Below, piece by piece: positions 54,934-63,367 of a DNA stretch of 64,000 nt. A program made the translations under genes and the position numbers. Within the stretch, counting starts at the first letter, position 1. The number at the start of each line of letters is the position of its first letter. Source of the stretch: Caloramator sp. E03. Its GTDB lineage: Bacteria > Bacillota > Clostridia > Clostridiales > Caloramatoraceae. The DNA lies in contig NZ_CP040093.1 of the NCBI RefSeq assembly GCF_006016075.1, positions 2,920,771-2,984,770 of the forward strand, written 5' to 3'. The notes beneath the pieces are model-generated. The model had not been told where the DNA came from. It saw only the letters and a program-made list of their open reading frames with translations, and made no database searches.

Positions 54934-55658
54934 TGGCTTTAACAGTTGTTAAGGGTTTACAGTCAGAAATATTTGTGCCAATAACACCACCACCTGTATG
55001 GACTCCTGTTACAAAGCCTCTTAGCGAAATGAGAATTGCTTTTGCAACAGCAGCAGGTGTTCATTTAAAGTCAGACAAAAGATTCAATCTTGCTGGAGAC
55101 TTTACCTATAGATTAATACCAGGAGATTGCAACTCTCAAGATCTTATGGTATCCCATGGAGGATATGATAATGGTGATGTAAATAAGGATATAAATTGTA
55201 TGTTCCCAATTGATAGATTGAGGGAACTTGCAGCAGAAGGATTTATAAAGGAAGTATCACCTGTTCACGCTGGCTTTATGGGAGGTGGCGGAAACCAGGA
55301 AAAGTTTAAAAATGAAACAGGTCCAGCAATTGCAAAGATATTAAAAGAAGCAAATGTTGATGCTGTAGTTTTAACTGCTGGGTGAGGTACTTGTCACCGT
55401 TCAGCTGTACTCGTACAGAGAGCGATTGAGGAATCGGGGATTCCTACAATAATAATTGCAGCATTACCACCAGTTGTTAAACAAACTGGTACACCAAGAG
55501 CAGTAGCACCACTTGTTCCAATGGGAGCTAATGCAGGAAAACCAAATGATCCAGAAATGCAAAGAAATATATTAAAAGATACATTAAAGCAGCTTATTGA
55601 AATCGATACACCAGGTAAGATAGTTCCATTACCGTATGAATATGTAGCAAAGGTTTAA
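54933..55658 (+). CDS. prdB: Selenocysteine-containing D-proline reductase subunit PrdB
   Basis: 241 residues with selenocysteine at position 151, encoded by TGA 55383-55385. The frame is open on both sides: before it VDAVVLTAG, after it GTCHRSAVLVQRAIEE, so the catalytic motif reads U-G-T-C. A SECIS-like hairpin follows 12 bases later. PrdB attacks the C-N bond of D-proline with the PrdA pyruvoyl group to give 5-aminovalerate. A gene caller without Sec support would end this gene at 55385. The host must carry selA, selB, selC and selD, which are not in the window. Confidence 0.94.
55398..55424 (+). promoter_or_regulatory. SECIS element of prdB
   Basis: CGTTC (55398-55402) pairs with GAGCG (55420-55424, one G-U), and CTGTA pairs with TACAG around loop CTCG. 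It begins 12 bases after the TGA, the usual place for a bacterial SECIS read by SelB. Confidence 0.7.
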
Positions 55659-55669
55659 TATAGTAATTA

Positions 55670-55703
55670 GCCTAATGGAGAAAGAAAATTTCTCCATTAG
55701 GCA
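55670..55703 (+). terminator. Hairpin between prdB and prdD
   Basis: GCCTAATGGAGAAA pairs with TTTCTCCATTAGGC. No T-run follows, so it may be an RNA processing or stabilising structure, or a partial terminator lowering prdDEF expression. Confidence 0.6.
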
Positions 55704-55728
55704 ATAAAATAAAAGCGGTGATTCATAT

Positions 55729-56493
55729 ATGTCAGATGAAAAGATAATGAGAAATCTTATAATTAAAACATTTCATATAACAAAAGTTGAATTTTCAAAA
55801 AAGACTTACATTGAAAATAGGATTCTTTATATCAGAGAAAATATAAAAGATTGTTTGATTGATAACGAACAATCATATATCAAAGATATTAATATAAACA
55901 TAATTTATCCTGATGCCCACGATATATTTGTTAATTCAATTATGGATTTTTCTCCAATTGCTACAAAAGTTTTAGGTAGAATTGGAGAAGGCATAACACA
56001 TGTTTTGACTGGAGTATTTGTAATGCTTACCGGAGTTGATGAATTAGGAAATCAGGTTGCAGAGTTTGGATCATCAGAGGGTATTTTAAATGAACAAGTT
56101 GTTTTTGGAAGAGCAGGTACTCCATCAAAGGATGATATTATTATACATGTTGATGTAACTTTAAAAGAAGGCATGGGAATTATAAGGGATGGCATAAATT
56201 CAGCTCATAGAGCATGTGATAAACTTGTTCAAGAGATAAGAGATTATCTAAAGAAAATGAATGGAAGATTATGCGATGAAAGGTATGAATATTCAGACAT
56301 TATAAGACCTGAAAAGAAAAAAGTAGTTATAGTAAAGCAGGTTGCAGGTCAAGGAGCAATGTATGATACTCTTCTTTTTGCTAAAGAGCCATGCGGCTTT
56401 GAAGGTGGAAGATCAATAATTGATATTGGTAATGTGCCGATTATTGTAAGTCCAAATGAATACCGTGATGGTGCACTAAGGGCAATGCATTAG
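55729..56493 (+). CDS. prdD: Proline reductase cluster protein PrdD
   Basis: 254 residues, homologous to the middle of PrdA: ITKVEFSKKTYIENRILYIRENI, VAEFGSSEGILNEQVVFGRAGTPSKDD, KKKVVIVKQVAGQGAMYDTLLF, and IIDIGNVPIIVSPNEYRDGALRAMH. It ends precisely where PrdA would be cleaved. Its ATG follows AAGCGGTGATTC. Possibly an assembly or pyruvoyl-maturation factor, or part of a second complex with PrdE; not known. Confidence 0.88.
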   Translation: MSDEKIMRNLIIKTFHITKVEFSKKTYIENRILYIRENIKDCLIDNEQSYIKDININIIYPDAHDIFVNSIMDFSPIATKVLGRIGEGITHVLTGVFVMLTGVDELGNQVAEFGSSEGILNEQVVFGRAGTPSKDDIIIHVDVTLKEGMGIIRDGINSAHRACDKLVQEIRDYLKKMNGRLCDERYEYSDIIRPEKKKVVIVKQVAGQGAMYDTLLFAKEPCGFEGGRSIIDIGNVPIIVSPNEYRDGALRAMH

Positions 56494-56504
56494 GAGGTGA
56501 AGCT

Positions 56505-56975
56505 ATGGGAGTTGGTCCATCTACAAAGGAAACAACGCTTCATCATTTTAGAGACCCATTGCTTGATGTTGTTTCAAAGGACAAAGACATAGATCTTTTA
56601 GGAATAATAATTGTAGGTACACCTCAAGCTAATGAAGATAAATATTTTGTTGGACAAAGAGTAGCTACATGGGTGGAAGCAATGAGAGCCCAAGGAGTGA
56701 TAATATCTGTTGATGGATGGGGAAATAGCCATGTAGACTTTGCAAATACGATTGAAGAAATAGGTAAAAGGAATATACCAGTTGTTGGATTAAGTTTTGT
56801 TGGTACGCAAGCACAATTTGTTGTAACTAATAAATATATGGATACAATAGTAGATTTTAATAAGTCAATGGAAGGCATAGAAACAGAAGTTGTTGGAGAA
56901 AATAATGTCACAGAAATAGATGCAAAAAAAGCATTAGCATTTTTAAAACTAAAAATGAGAAAGGCAGGGGAATGA
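56505..56975 (+). CDS. prdE: Proline reductase cluster protein PrdE
   Basis: 156 residues, homologous to the C-terminal chain of PrdA: MGVGPSTKETTLHHFRDPLLD corresponds to CIGPASKECSRHYWREPL, with the pyruvoyl-forming Cys position taken by the initiator Met. Further matches: VDGWGNSHVDFANTIEEIGKRNIPVVGLSF. So it cannot form a pyruvoyl group by the same route. GGAGGTGAAGCT precedes the ATG, 11 bases after prdD. Confidence 0.88.
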   Translation: MGVGPSTKETTLHHFRDPLLDVVSKDKDIDLLGIIIVGTPQANEDKYFVGQRVATWVEAMRAQGVIISVDGWGNSHVDFANTIEEIGKRNIPVVGLSFVGTQAQFVVTNKYMDTIVDFNKSMEGIETEVVGENNVTEIDAKKALAFLKLKMRKAGE

Positions 56976-56976
56976 A

Positions 56977-57981
56977 ATGAGAGCGATTAGAACTATAAAT
57001 GCAGTTGATTCACATACAATGGGAGAACCAACAAGAATTGTAGTAGGAGGGGTTCCAGTAATACCAGGCGATACGATGCCTGAAAAAAAAGCATATCTTG
57101 AAAAGAATCTTGATCATATTAGAACAGCTATTATGCATGAACCAAGAGGGCATAAGGATATGTTTGGTTCAATTATAACACAGCCTACTAATAAAGAAGC
57201 TGACCTTGGAATTATATTTATGGATGGCGGCGGATATCTTAATATGTGTGGTCATGGCTCTATTGGTGCTCTAACTGTTGCTGTAGAACTTGGAATGGTA
57301 GAAGTTAAGGAGCCATTTACAGAAGTTGTCCTTGAAGCACCAGCTGGATTAGTTAAAGGAAAAGTAAAAGTTGAGGATGGTAAGGCAAAGGAAGTTTCAA
57401 TAGTTAATGTTCCTTCATTCCTGTACAAGCATGATGTGGAAGTTGATGTTCCAGAAGTGGGCAAGCTTACCATTGATATTTCCTTTGGAGGAAGTTTCTT
57501 TGCACTTGTAAAATCTTCTGATTTAGGTATTGATATTTGTCCTGAAAATGCTCAAAAGCTTTGCGATGTTGGAATGAAGATACTAAAGGCAGTTAATGAG
57601 CAGGTTAAGGTAGAGCATCCAACTCTTAAGCATATTAAAAGTGTTGATCTTGTTGAAATATATGGACCTGCTAAAAATCCAAAAGCAAACCTTCAAAATG
57701 TAGTAGTGTTTGGTCAAGGACAAGTTGATAGATCTCCTTGTGGAACTGGTACAAGTGCTAAGATAGCAACTCTTTATGCAAAGGGAGAGCTAAAGATGAA
57801 TGAAGAGTTTGTATATGAAAGTATAACAGGAACAATGTTTAAAGGAAAAGTTGTTGGTGAAACAAAAGTTGGGGATTACAATGCTATAATACCAGAAATA
57901 ACTGGAAGTGCATATATCACAGGTTTCAATCAATTCATAATTGATCCAGAAGACCCATTAAAATACGGTTTTACTCTATAA
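56977..57981 (+). CDS. prdF: Proline racemase PrdF
   Basis: 334 residues. Cofactor-independent racemase converting L-proline to the D-proline that PrdAB reduces. Both catalytic Cys are present: MCGHGS (Cys91) and SPCGTGTSA (Cys255). MHEPRGHKDMFGS near the start is conserved. It follows prdE directly, with a ribosome site in the prdE end (GGGGAATGAA). Last gene of the operon before a terminator. Confidence 0.93.
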   Translation: MRAIRTINAVDSHTMGEPTRIVVGGVPVIPGDTMPEKKAYLEKNLDHIRTAIMHEPRGHKDMFGSIITQPTNKEADLGIIFMDGGGYLNMCGHGSIGALTVAVELGMVEVKEPFTEVVLEAPAGLVKGKVKVEDGKAKEVSIVNVPSFLYKHDVEVDVPEVGKLTIDISFGGSFFALVKSSDLGIDICPENAQKLCDVGMKILKAVNEQVKVEHPTLKHIKSVDLVEIYGPAKNPKANLQNVVVFGQGQVDRSPCGTGTSAKIATLYAKGELKMNEEFVYESITGTMFKGKVVGETKVGDYNAIIPEITGSAYITGFNQFIIDPEDPLKYGFTL

Positions 57982-58027
57982 CTAAAACCTATATAATTTA
58001 GACAGTACGCAAAAATTACGCAAGTAT

Positions 58028-58070
58028 TTAAATATGCACCTTAAAGTACAAGATAAAGGTGCATATTTAA
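58028..58070 (+). terminator. Terminator after prdF
   Basis: TTAAATATGCACCTT pairs perfectly with AAGGTGCATATTTAA over 15 bp. A weak T-run follows, so partial read-through into the permease is possible. Confidence 0.65.
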
Positions 58071-58098
58071 AATAAAAATAAACAAAGGAGGAGAAAAT

Positions 58099-58989
58099 AT
58101 GTTAACAATTGTTCTTCTATTACTCGGACTATTAACCTTATATTTTGCTGTTGTATTCATCAAGGATTATGTTGAAACAGCTAAACAAGGAAAGCTTGAG
58201 AAGGAAAATTTTGCAGCATTAGGTGCAGTAGGATTTTTAACAAACTTCTTTGATACTCTTGGTATAGGAAGCTTTGCACCAACAACAGCTTTATTTAAGC
58301 TATTTAAACTTACAAGCGACAGAACAATACCTGGAACATTAAATGTTTCAATGACAATACCAGTTGTAGCAGAAGCTTTTATATTTATAACAGTTATAAA
58401 AGTTGAGCCTATAACCCTCCTTTCAATGCTTGGAGCTGCAACAGTAGGTGCAGTTTTTGGAGCAGGAATTGTTTCAAAACTTGACGAGAAAAAAGTACAG
58501 ATTGGTATGGGAATAGCTCTTGCAGTAGTTGCACTTATTATGCTTGCATCTCAACTTAAGCTTTTCCCAGCTGGTGGAGATGCGATAGGTCTTACTGGAA
58601 TAAAACTTATTGTAGCAATAGTTGCAAATTTTATACTTGGAGCACTCATGACTCTTGGAATTGGGCTTTATGCTCCATGTATGGCACTTGTATTTGCACT
58701 TGGAATGAGTCCTAAAGTTGCATTCCCAATAATGATGGGTTCATGTGCATTCTTAATGCCAGCAGCTTCAGTTAAGTTTGTAAAGGAAGGTGCTTATGAC
58801 AGAAAAGCATCTCTTGCAATAACAATATTTGGTACAATCGGTGTATTTGTAGCAGCATATATAGTAAAATCTCTTCCTCTTACAACTTTAAAATGGCTTG
58901 TAATAGTTGTTATACTTTATACATCAATTATGATGTTTAGATCTGCAACAAAGAATGCAAAGGAAGAAAACAATAAAAAGGTTGCATAA
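58099..58989 (+). CDS. TauE/SafE-family membrane transporter
   Basis: 296 residues, eight hydrophobic helices, AAAGGAGGAG site. Two pseudo-repeats each with a G-x-x-S/P motif (GSFAPTTALFKLF near helix 2; GLYAPCMALVFALGMSPKVAFPIMMG in the second half) are typical of TauE/SafE. Family members export sulfite, sulfoacetate or other organic anions. The position behind prdF suggests transport linked to proline metabolism, perhaps 5-aminovalerate export or proline uptake, but no sequence feature decides it. Confidence 0.78.
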   Translation: MLTIVLLLLGLLTLYFAVVFIKDYVETAKQGKLEKENFAALGAVGFLTNFFDTLGIGSFAPTTALFKLFKLTSDRTIPGTLNVSMTIPVVAEAFIFITVIKVEPITLLSMLGAATVGAVFGAGIVSKLDEKKVQIGMGIALAVVALIMLASQLKLFPAGGDAIGLTGIKLIVAIVANFILGALMTLGIGLYAPCMALVFALGMSPKVAFPIMMGSCAFLMPAASVKFVKEGAYDRKASLAITIFGTIGVFVAAYIVKSLPLTTLKWLVIVVILYTSIMMFRSATKNAKEENNKKVA

Positions 58990-58993
58990 GATA

Positions 58994-59025
58994 TTAAAAG
59001 CTACTGTTAAAGCAGTAGCTTTTAA
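58994..59025 (+). terminator. Terminator after the permease gene
   Basis: TTAAAAGCTACTG pairs with CAGTAGCTTTTAA, loop TTAAAG, short T-rich tail. Confidence 0.75.
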
Positions 59026-59082
59026 AAATTTTAATAATAATACCTCCTGAAAGCAAAAATATTGTATATAGGAGGTGTTTAT

Positions 59083-59265
59083 ATGGTTAAACATAAAAAC
59101 GATATTGAAAATTCAAAATTAATATCAGCTATAGCCTATAGCAAGGATAGCCAAAATTCTACCCATGGGTATCTTGAAGTGGGTAATGATGCTACAATTC
59201 AAGCTAAAGCAAGGGCTATGAGAAATAAAAACAATACTACTGTCAATGTTGATGAGAAAAAATAG
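59083..59265 (+). CDS. Small hydrophilic protein, unknown function
   Basis: 60 residues; ATG 59083 behind AGGAGGTG. Polar, no Cys, no membrane segment, with a central HGYLEVGNDATIQAKARAMRNK stretch. Its own terminator follows at 59269-59291 (ATACGCTGCT / AGCAGCGTAT). No family recognised. It sits between two transcription units as a single gene. Confidence 0.55.
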   Translation: MVKHKNDIENSKLISAIAYSKDSQNSTHGYLEVGNDATIQAKARAMRNKNNTTVNVDEKK

Positions 59266-59268
59266 CTG

Positions 59269-59296
59269 ATACGCTGCTTTTAGCAGCGTATTTCTT
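59269..59296 (+). terminator. Terminator after the small ORF
   Basis: ATACGCTGCT pairs with AGCAGCGTAT (loop TTT), then TTCTTTG. Confidence 0.75.
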
Positions 59297-59385
59297 TGTT
59301 AAATTTTTTAAAAATAATATTGTTGTATTCATTAGGATTTGTTAATATATAAACAGTTACAAAAGTTATAGAAAGGGGATATGAA

Positions 59386-60078
59386 ATGAATTACACAACA
59401 GAAGTTGAAAGAATGGTATGTGTTGCAAAGGGACCAAACCATGGACCAGCACCAATACCTGAAGAAGGAAAATGGGTACAAGCTAAGGAGATTAAAGATA
59501 TTAGTGGGTTAACTCATGGAGTAGGTTGGTGTGCTCCACAACAGGGAGCTTGTAAATTAACTTTAAATGTTAAAGATGGTATTATACAAGAAGCACTTGT
59601 AGAAACATTAGGATGTTCTGGTATGACTCATTCTGCAGCTATGGCATCAGAGATACTACCAGGTAAAACAATACTTGAGGCATTAAATACAGACCTTGTT
59701 TGTGATGCTATAAATACTGCAATGAGAGAGCTTTTCCTCCAAATAGTATATGGAAGAAGCCAGACTGCATTCTCAGAAGGTGGACTTCCTATAGGAGCAG
59801 GTCTTGAAGATCTTGGAAAGGGATTAAGAAGCCAAGTAGGAACAATGTATGGTACTTTAGCTAAAGGTTCAAGGTATCTTGAAATGGCTGAAGGATACAT
59901 AACCGAGCTTGCACTTGATGAAAACAACGAAATTATAGGATACAAATATGTAAATCTTGGAAGAATGATGGACATGATTAAAAAAGGTATGGATGCTAAT
60001 GAAGCAATACAAAAAGCATCAGGTACTTATGGAAGATTTAATGAAGCTGTAAAAGTTATAGATCCAAGACATGAATAA
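59386..60078 (+). CDS. Iron-sulfur cluster scaffold-like protein
   Basis: 230 residues with AAGGGG site. IscU/NifU-N-like core: GVGWCAPQQGACKLTL, ETLGCSGMTHSAAMASEILPGKTI (Cys positions matching scaffold ligands), and a C-terminal extension. This long form is found in Clostridia, fused or paired with the GGGtGRT protein that follows here (7-base overlap of the longest frames, real starts about 14 bases apart). Probable Fe-S or metal-sulfur assembly factor; its exact client is unknown. Confidence 0.8.
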   Translation: MNYTTEVERMVCVAKGPNHGPAPIPEEGKWVQAKEIKDISGLTHGVGWCAPQQGACKLTLNVKDGIIQEALVETLGCSGMTHSAAMASEILPGKTILEALNTDLVCDAINTAMRELFLQIVYGRSQTAFSEGGLPIGAGLEDLGKGLRSQVGTMYGTLAKGSRYLEMAEGYITELALDENNEIIGYKYVNLGRMMDMIKKGMDANEAIQKASGTYGRFNEAVKVIDPRHE

Positions 60079-60091
60079 GGAGGTTTTGAAG

Positions 60092-61093
60092 ATGGCATTA
60101 TTTGAAGGTTATGAAAGAAGAATAAATCAGATTATACCTGTTTTAAATAAATATGGTATGAATTCCTTAGAAGAGGCAAAGGCTGTTTGTGACGAAAAAG
60201 GAGTAGACGTTTATAACATAGTAAAAGGTATTCAGCCAATTTGTTTTGAAAATGCTTGCTGGGCTTATATAGTTGGGGCTGCAATAGCAATTAAAAAAGG
60301 ATGTAAGAAGGCTGCAGATGCTGCAGAGGCTTTAGGTGAAGGTTTACAAGCTTTTTGCATACCAGGTTCGGTTGCTGATGATAGAAAGGTTGGTTTAGGA
60401 CATGGAAACCTTGCTGCAATGCTTTTAAGGGAAGAAACAAAATGTTTTGCTTTCCTTGCTGGACATGAGTCCTTTGCAGCAGCAGAAGGTGCAATTGGTA
60501 TTGCAAAATCAGCAAATAAAGTAAGAAAAGAACCTTTAAGAGTTATATTAAACGGGCTTGGAAAGGATGCTGCACAAATAATATCAAGAATTAATGGTTT
60601 TACTTATGTGCAGACTAAATTCGATTATTATACTGGAAAGCTTGAGATAGTAAGAGAAATAAAATACTCAAATGGTGAAAGATCAAAGGTTAAATGTTAT
60701 GGTGCAGATGATGTTAGAGAAGGTGTTGCTATAATGCACCTTGAAAATGTTGATGTATCAATTACTGGTAACTCAACTAACCCAACAAGATTCCAACATC
60801 CTGTTGCAGGAACTTATAAAAAAGAATGCTATGAAAAAGGTAAAAAGTATTTTTCAGTAGCATCTGGTGGTGGAACTGGAAGAACTCTTCATCCAGATAA
60901 TATGGCTGCTGGTCCTGCATCTTATGGTATGACTGATACTATGGGAAGAATGCATTCTGATGCTCAGTTTGCTGGTTCATCATCAGTACCTGCTCATGTT
61001 GAGATGATGGGATTAATTGGAATGGGCAACAATCCAATGGTTGGAGCGAGTGTTGCTGTAGCTGTTGCTATTGAAGAAGCAATGAATAAATAA
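60092..61093 (+). CDS. GGGtGRT-type conserved protein
   Basis: 333 residues; ATG 60092 follows AAGGAGG, seven codons inside a longer frame. The eponymous motif is VASGGGTGRTLHPDNMAAGPASYG; other conserved parts are GLGHGNLAAMLLREETKCFAFLAGHESFAAAEGAIGIAKSANKVR and NSTNPTRFQHPVAGTYKKECYE. No biochemical role is established to my knowledge. The constant pairing with the scaffold-like gene suggests a two-component cluster-handling system. Confidence 0.82.
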   Translation: MALFEGYERRINQIIPVLNKYGMNSLEEAKAVCDEKGVDVYNIVKGIQPICFENACWAYIVGAAIAIKKGCKKAADAAEALGEGLQAFCIPGSVADDRKVGLGHGNLAAMLLREETKCFAFLAGHESFAAAEGAIGIAKSANKVRKEPLRVILNGLGKDAAQIISRINGFTYVQTKFDYYTGKLEIVREIKYSNGERSKVKCYGADDVREGVAIMHLENVDVSITGNSTNPTRFQHPVAGTYKKECYEKGKKYFSVASGGGTGRTLHPDNMAAGPASYGMTDTMGRMHSDAQFAGSSSVPAHVEMMGLIGMGNNPMVGASVAVAVAIEEAMNK

Positions 61094-61096
61094 AAT

Positions 61097-61130
61097 AATA
61101 AAGCTTCTGCATAACGCAGAAGCTTTATTT
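61097..61130 (+). terminator. Terminator after the GGGtGRT gene
   Basis: AATAAAGCTTCTGC pairs perfectly with GCAGAAGCTTTATT (61116-61129), followed by T. Confidence 0.75.
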
Positions 61131-61184
61131 ACAACGTTATAAAGAAAGTATTGTATAAGAATTAAAAAATGAAGGTGGTAATTA

Positions 61185-61985
61185 ATGAGCTGGGAAAACA
61201 AATATTTAAGCTTAACTCAGTATTTGAACAAACTGGAGAAAATAGCTATAGCCTTTTCAGGAGGAATGGATAGTTCATTACTATTAAAAGCAGCTACTGA
61301 TAGTAATTTAAAAAAAGTCGTAGCAATTACAATAAATACACCTTATATACCATCCTGGGAGATAGACGAGGCAAAGCAGTTGGCTAATGAATTAAAAATA
61401 AGACATAGAGTACTTAATTTGGCTTTTATAGATGAAATTAAGTTTAATCCTGAAAATAGATGTTATTTATGCAAAAAATCTTTGTTTAAATCAATGATTG
61501 ATGAAGCAAAAAAAGAAAGTATTGAATATATATTAGACGGAACTAATACAGATGATTTAAAAGATTATAGACCTGGTATTATGGCCTTAAAGGAACTCAA
61601 TATAAAAAGCCCTTTACTTGAACTTGGATTTACAAAGAAAGATATAAGAGAAATATTAAAAAATTTAAATCTTAGTACATGGGACAAAAAACCAAATGCA
61701 TGTTTACTTTCAAGGATTCCTTATGGTGAGGAAATCAATTTAGATAAAATTAAAAGGATTGAAGAATCGGAAAAATATATTTTAAACTTAGGATTTGATG
61801 CTGTAAGAGTAAGAAGCCATGGTGATATGGCAAGGATAGAAGTTCCTAAAAATCAGAGAAAAAAATTTTTTGATGAAAAACTATTAGATGAGGTTGCAAA
61901 TTATTTGAAAAATTTAGGTTTTAAGTATGTGTCTATTGACATTGAAGGATATAGGACAGGAAGCTTAAATGAAGCAATAAAATAG
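61185..61985 (+). CDS. larE: ATP-dependent sulfur transferase LarE
   Basis: 266 residues. PP-loop AFSGGMDSSLLLKA, then CYLCKKSLFKSM and a later Cys in NACLLSRIPYGE. LarE adenylates and thiolates the pyridinium dicarboxylate precursor of the nickel-pincer cofactor. Lactobacillus LarE sacrifices one Cys; enzymes with three conserved Cys carry a [4Fe-4S] cluster and act catalytically. The three Cys here favour the cluster type. GAAGGTGG before the ATG. Confidence 0.88.
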   Translation: MSWENKYLSLTQYLNKLEKIAIAFSGGMDSSLLLKAATDSNLKKVVAITINTPYIPSWEIDEAKQLANELKIRHRVLNLAFIDEIKFNPENRCYLCKKSLFKSMIDEAKKESIEYILDGTNTDDLKDYRPGIMALKELNIKSPLLELGFTKKDIREILKNLNLSTWDKKPNACLLSRIPYGEEINLDKIKRIEESEKYILNLGFDAVRVRSHGDMARIEVPKNQRKKFFDEKLLDEVANYLKNLGFKYVSIDIEGYRTGSLNEAIK

Positions 61986-61996
61986 TAGGTGGTTTT

Positions 61997-62743
61997 ATGA
62001 ATAGGGAAGAAATAAAAAGACTTCTTGAAGATATAAAAAATGAAAAAATATCATTAGAAGAAGGAATAAGTGAAATAGAAAATTTGCCTTATAAGGACAT
62101 AGGATATGCTTTAGTTGATAACCATAGAGAATTGCGAGTGGGTTATCCAGAGGTCATTTATTGTGCAGGCAAAACTGTAGAACAAGTAGTGGGTATAGTG
62201 GAATATATGCTTAAAAAAGAATGTAATATACTTGCAACAAGAGCCGATGAAAAAATCTATGATGCTGTTTTAAACTTATGCTCTGATGCAAAATACAATA
62301 AACATGGCAGAATCATTACAATCAAAAGAAAAGAAATAGATATTCCTAACAGCTTTATTGCTGTTGTAACGGCTGGAACTTCTGATATACCCGTTGCAGA
62401 AGAAGCAGCAGCAACTGCAGAGTTTTTTGGTAATAAAGTTGAAAGAATATTTGACGTTGGTGTTGCAGGAATACATAGGTTATTTGGTAAACTTGAAATA
62501 ATAAAGAATGCAAAAGTTGTTGTGGTTGTAGCAGGAATGGAAGGAGCTTTAGCAAGCGTAGTTGCAGGGTTAATAGATAAGCCAGTTATTGCAGTACCGA
62601 CAAGTGTTGGTTATGGAGCAAACTTTGGAGGGCTTTCAGCTCTACTTACAATGCTTAACAGCTGTTCAAGCGGAGTTAGTGTTGTTAACATAGATAATGG
62701 ATTTGGAGCAGGATATTTAGCAAGTATGATAAACAAATTATAA
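61997..62743 (+). CDS. larB: Nickel-pincer cofactor biosynthesis protein LarB
   Basis: 248 residues, AIR-carboxylase-like C-terminal half: VVTAGTSDIPVAEEAAATAEFFG, RIFDVGVAGIHRLF, VVAGMEGALASVVAGL and PVIAVPTSVGYGANFGGLSALLTMLNSC. LarB carboxylates and hydrolyses nicotinic acid adenine dinucleotide, the first step of the pathway. larC (nickel insertion) and a LarA-type racemase are not in the window. It follows larE by 11 bases. Confidence 0.9.
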   Translation: MNREEIKRLLEDIKNEKISLEEGISEIENLPYKDIGYALVDNHRELRVGYPEVIYCAGKTVEQVVGIVEYMLKKECNILATRADEKIYDAVLNLCSDAKYNKHGRIITIKRKEIDIPNSFIAVVTAGTSDIPVAEEAAATAEFFGNKVERIFDVGVAGIHRLFGKLEIIKNAKVVVVVAGMEGALASVVAGLIDKPVIAVPTSVGYGANFGGLSALLTMLNSCSSGVSVVNIDNGFGAGYLASMINKL

Positions 62744-62849
62744 AATAGCTACATATCATAAATAACTTTATCATAAATGATAACAAAAAACTATTGAAAT
62801 TTTGTACTAAAAATATTACTTTTATATTAAATAAGAAAGGAGTGATTAA

Positions 62850-63260
62850 ATGCTAAAAGAAACTGCTTTTAAATATTATTCTAAAGATTATGATTTGAAC
62901 TGTGCTGAAACCATTCTTTATGCCGCAAAGGAAGAGTATAAATTAAACTTAGACAAAAATACTTTAAAAACAATGGCAGCATTTGGCGGAGGAATGGCAG
63001 TTGAAGGTGTATGCGGAGCCATATCAGGAGCAATTGCAACTTTAGGGATATTATTTACAAAGGACAGGGCCCATGAAAGCGATAGAATTAAATTACTTAC
63101 TAAGGAATTTATAGAAAAGTTTATTGAAAGGCTTGGAACTGAAAACTGTAAAATACTTAAAGATAAATACAGAAATGATGATATAAGATGTGAAAAGATG
63201 ATTATTACATCTGCTGAAATACTTGATGAGATTGTAAAAAGAGAAATTGAAAAGGAATAA
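62850..63260 (+). CDS. C_GCAxxG_C_C family protein
   Basis: 136 residues with AAGAAAGGAGTG site. Conserved Cys pattern: LNCAETIL, GVCGAISGAIATLG, NCKIL and RCEKMI, the name-giving C_GCAxxG_C_C arrangement. Such proteins are thought to bind a redox metal centre and are common near Fe-S or oxidoreductase genes in anaerobes. Role unproven; neighbours larE/larB suggest a redox or metal task. Confidence 0.82.
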   Translation: MLKETAFKYYSKDYDLNCAETILYAAKEEYKLNLDKNTLKTMAAFGGGMAVEGVCGAISGAIATLGILFTKDRAHESDRIKLLTKEFIEKFIERLGTENCKILKDKYRNDDIRCEKMIITSAEILDEIVKREIEKE

Positions 63261-63261
63261 A

Positions 63262-63300
63262 GCAAATAAAAGTGCCGCAATTTGCGGTACTTTTATTTGC
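63262..63300 (+). terminator. Terminator after the C_GCAxxG_C_C gene
   Basis: Nearly perfect inverted repeat of 19 bases per arm (one G-U), apex around CCGCAATTTGCGG, T-rich right arm. Confidence 0.8.
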
Positions 63301-63367
63301 TTTATGATTAGGTTCTATAATAAATGTTGGGGTGGTAAACCTCAACATTTTTATTGTTTTATGAATA

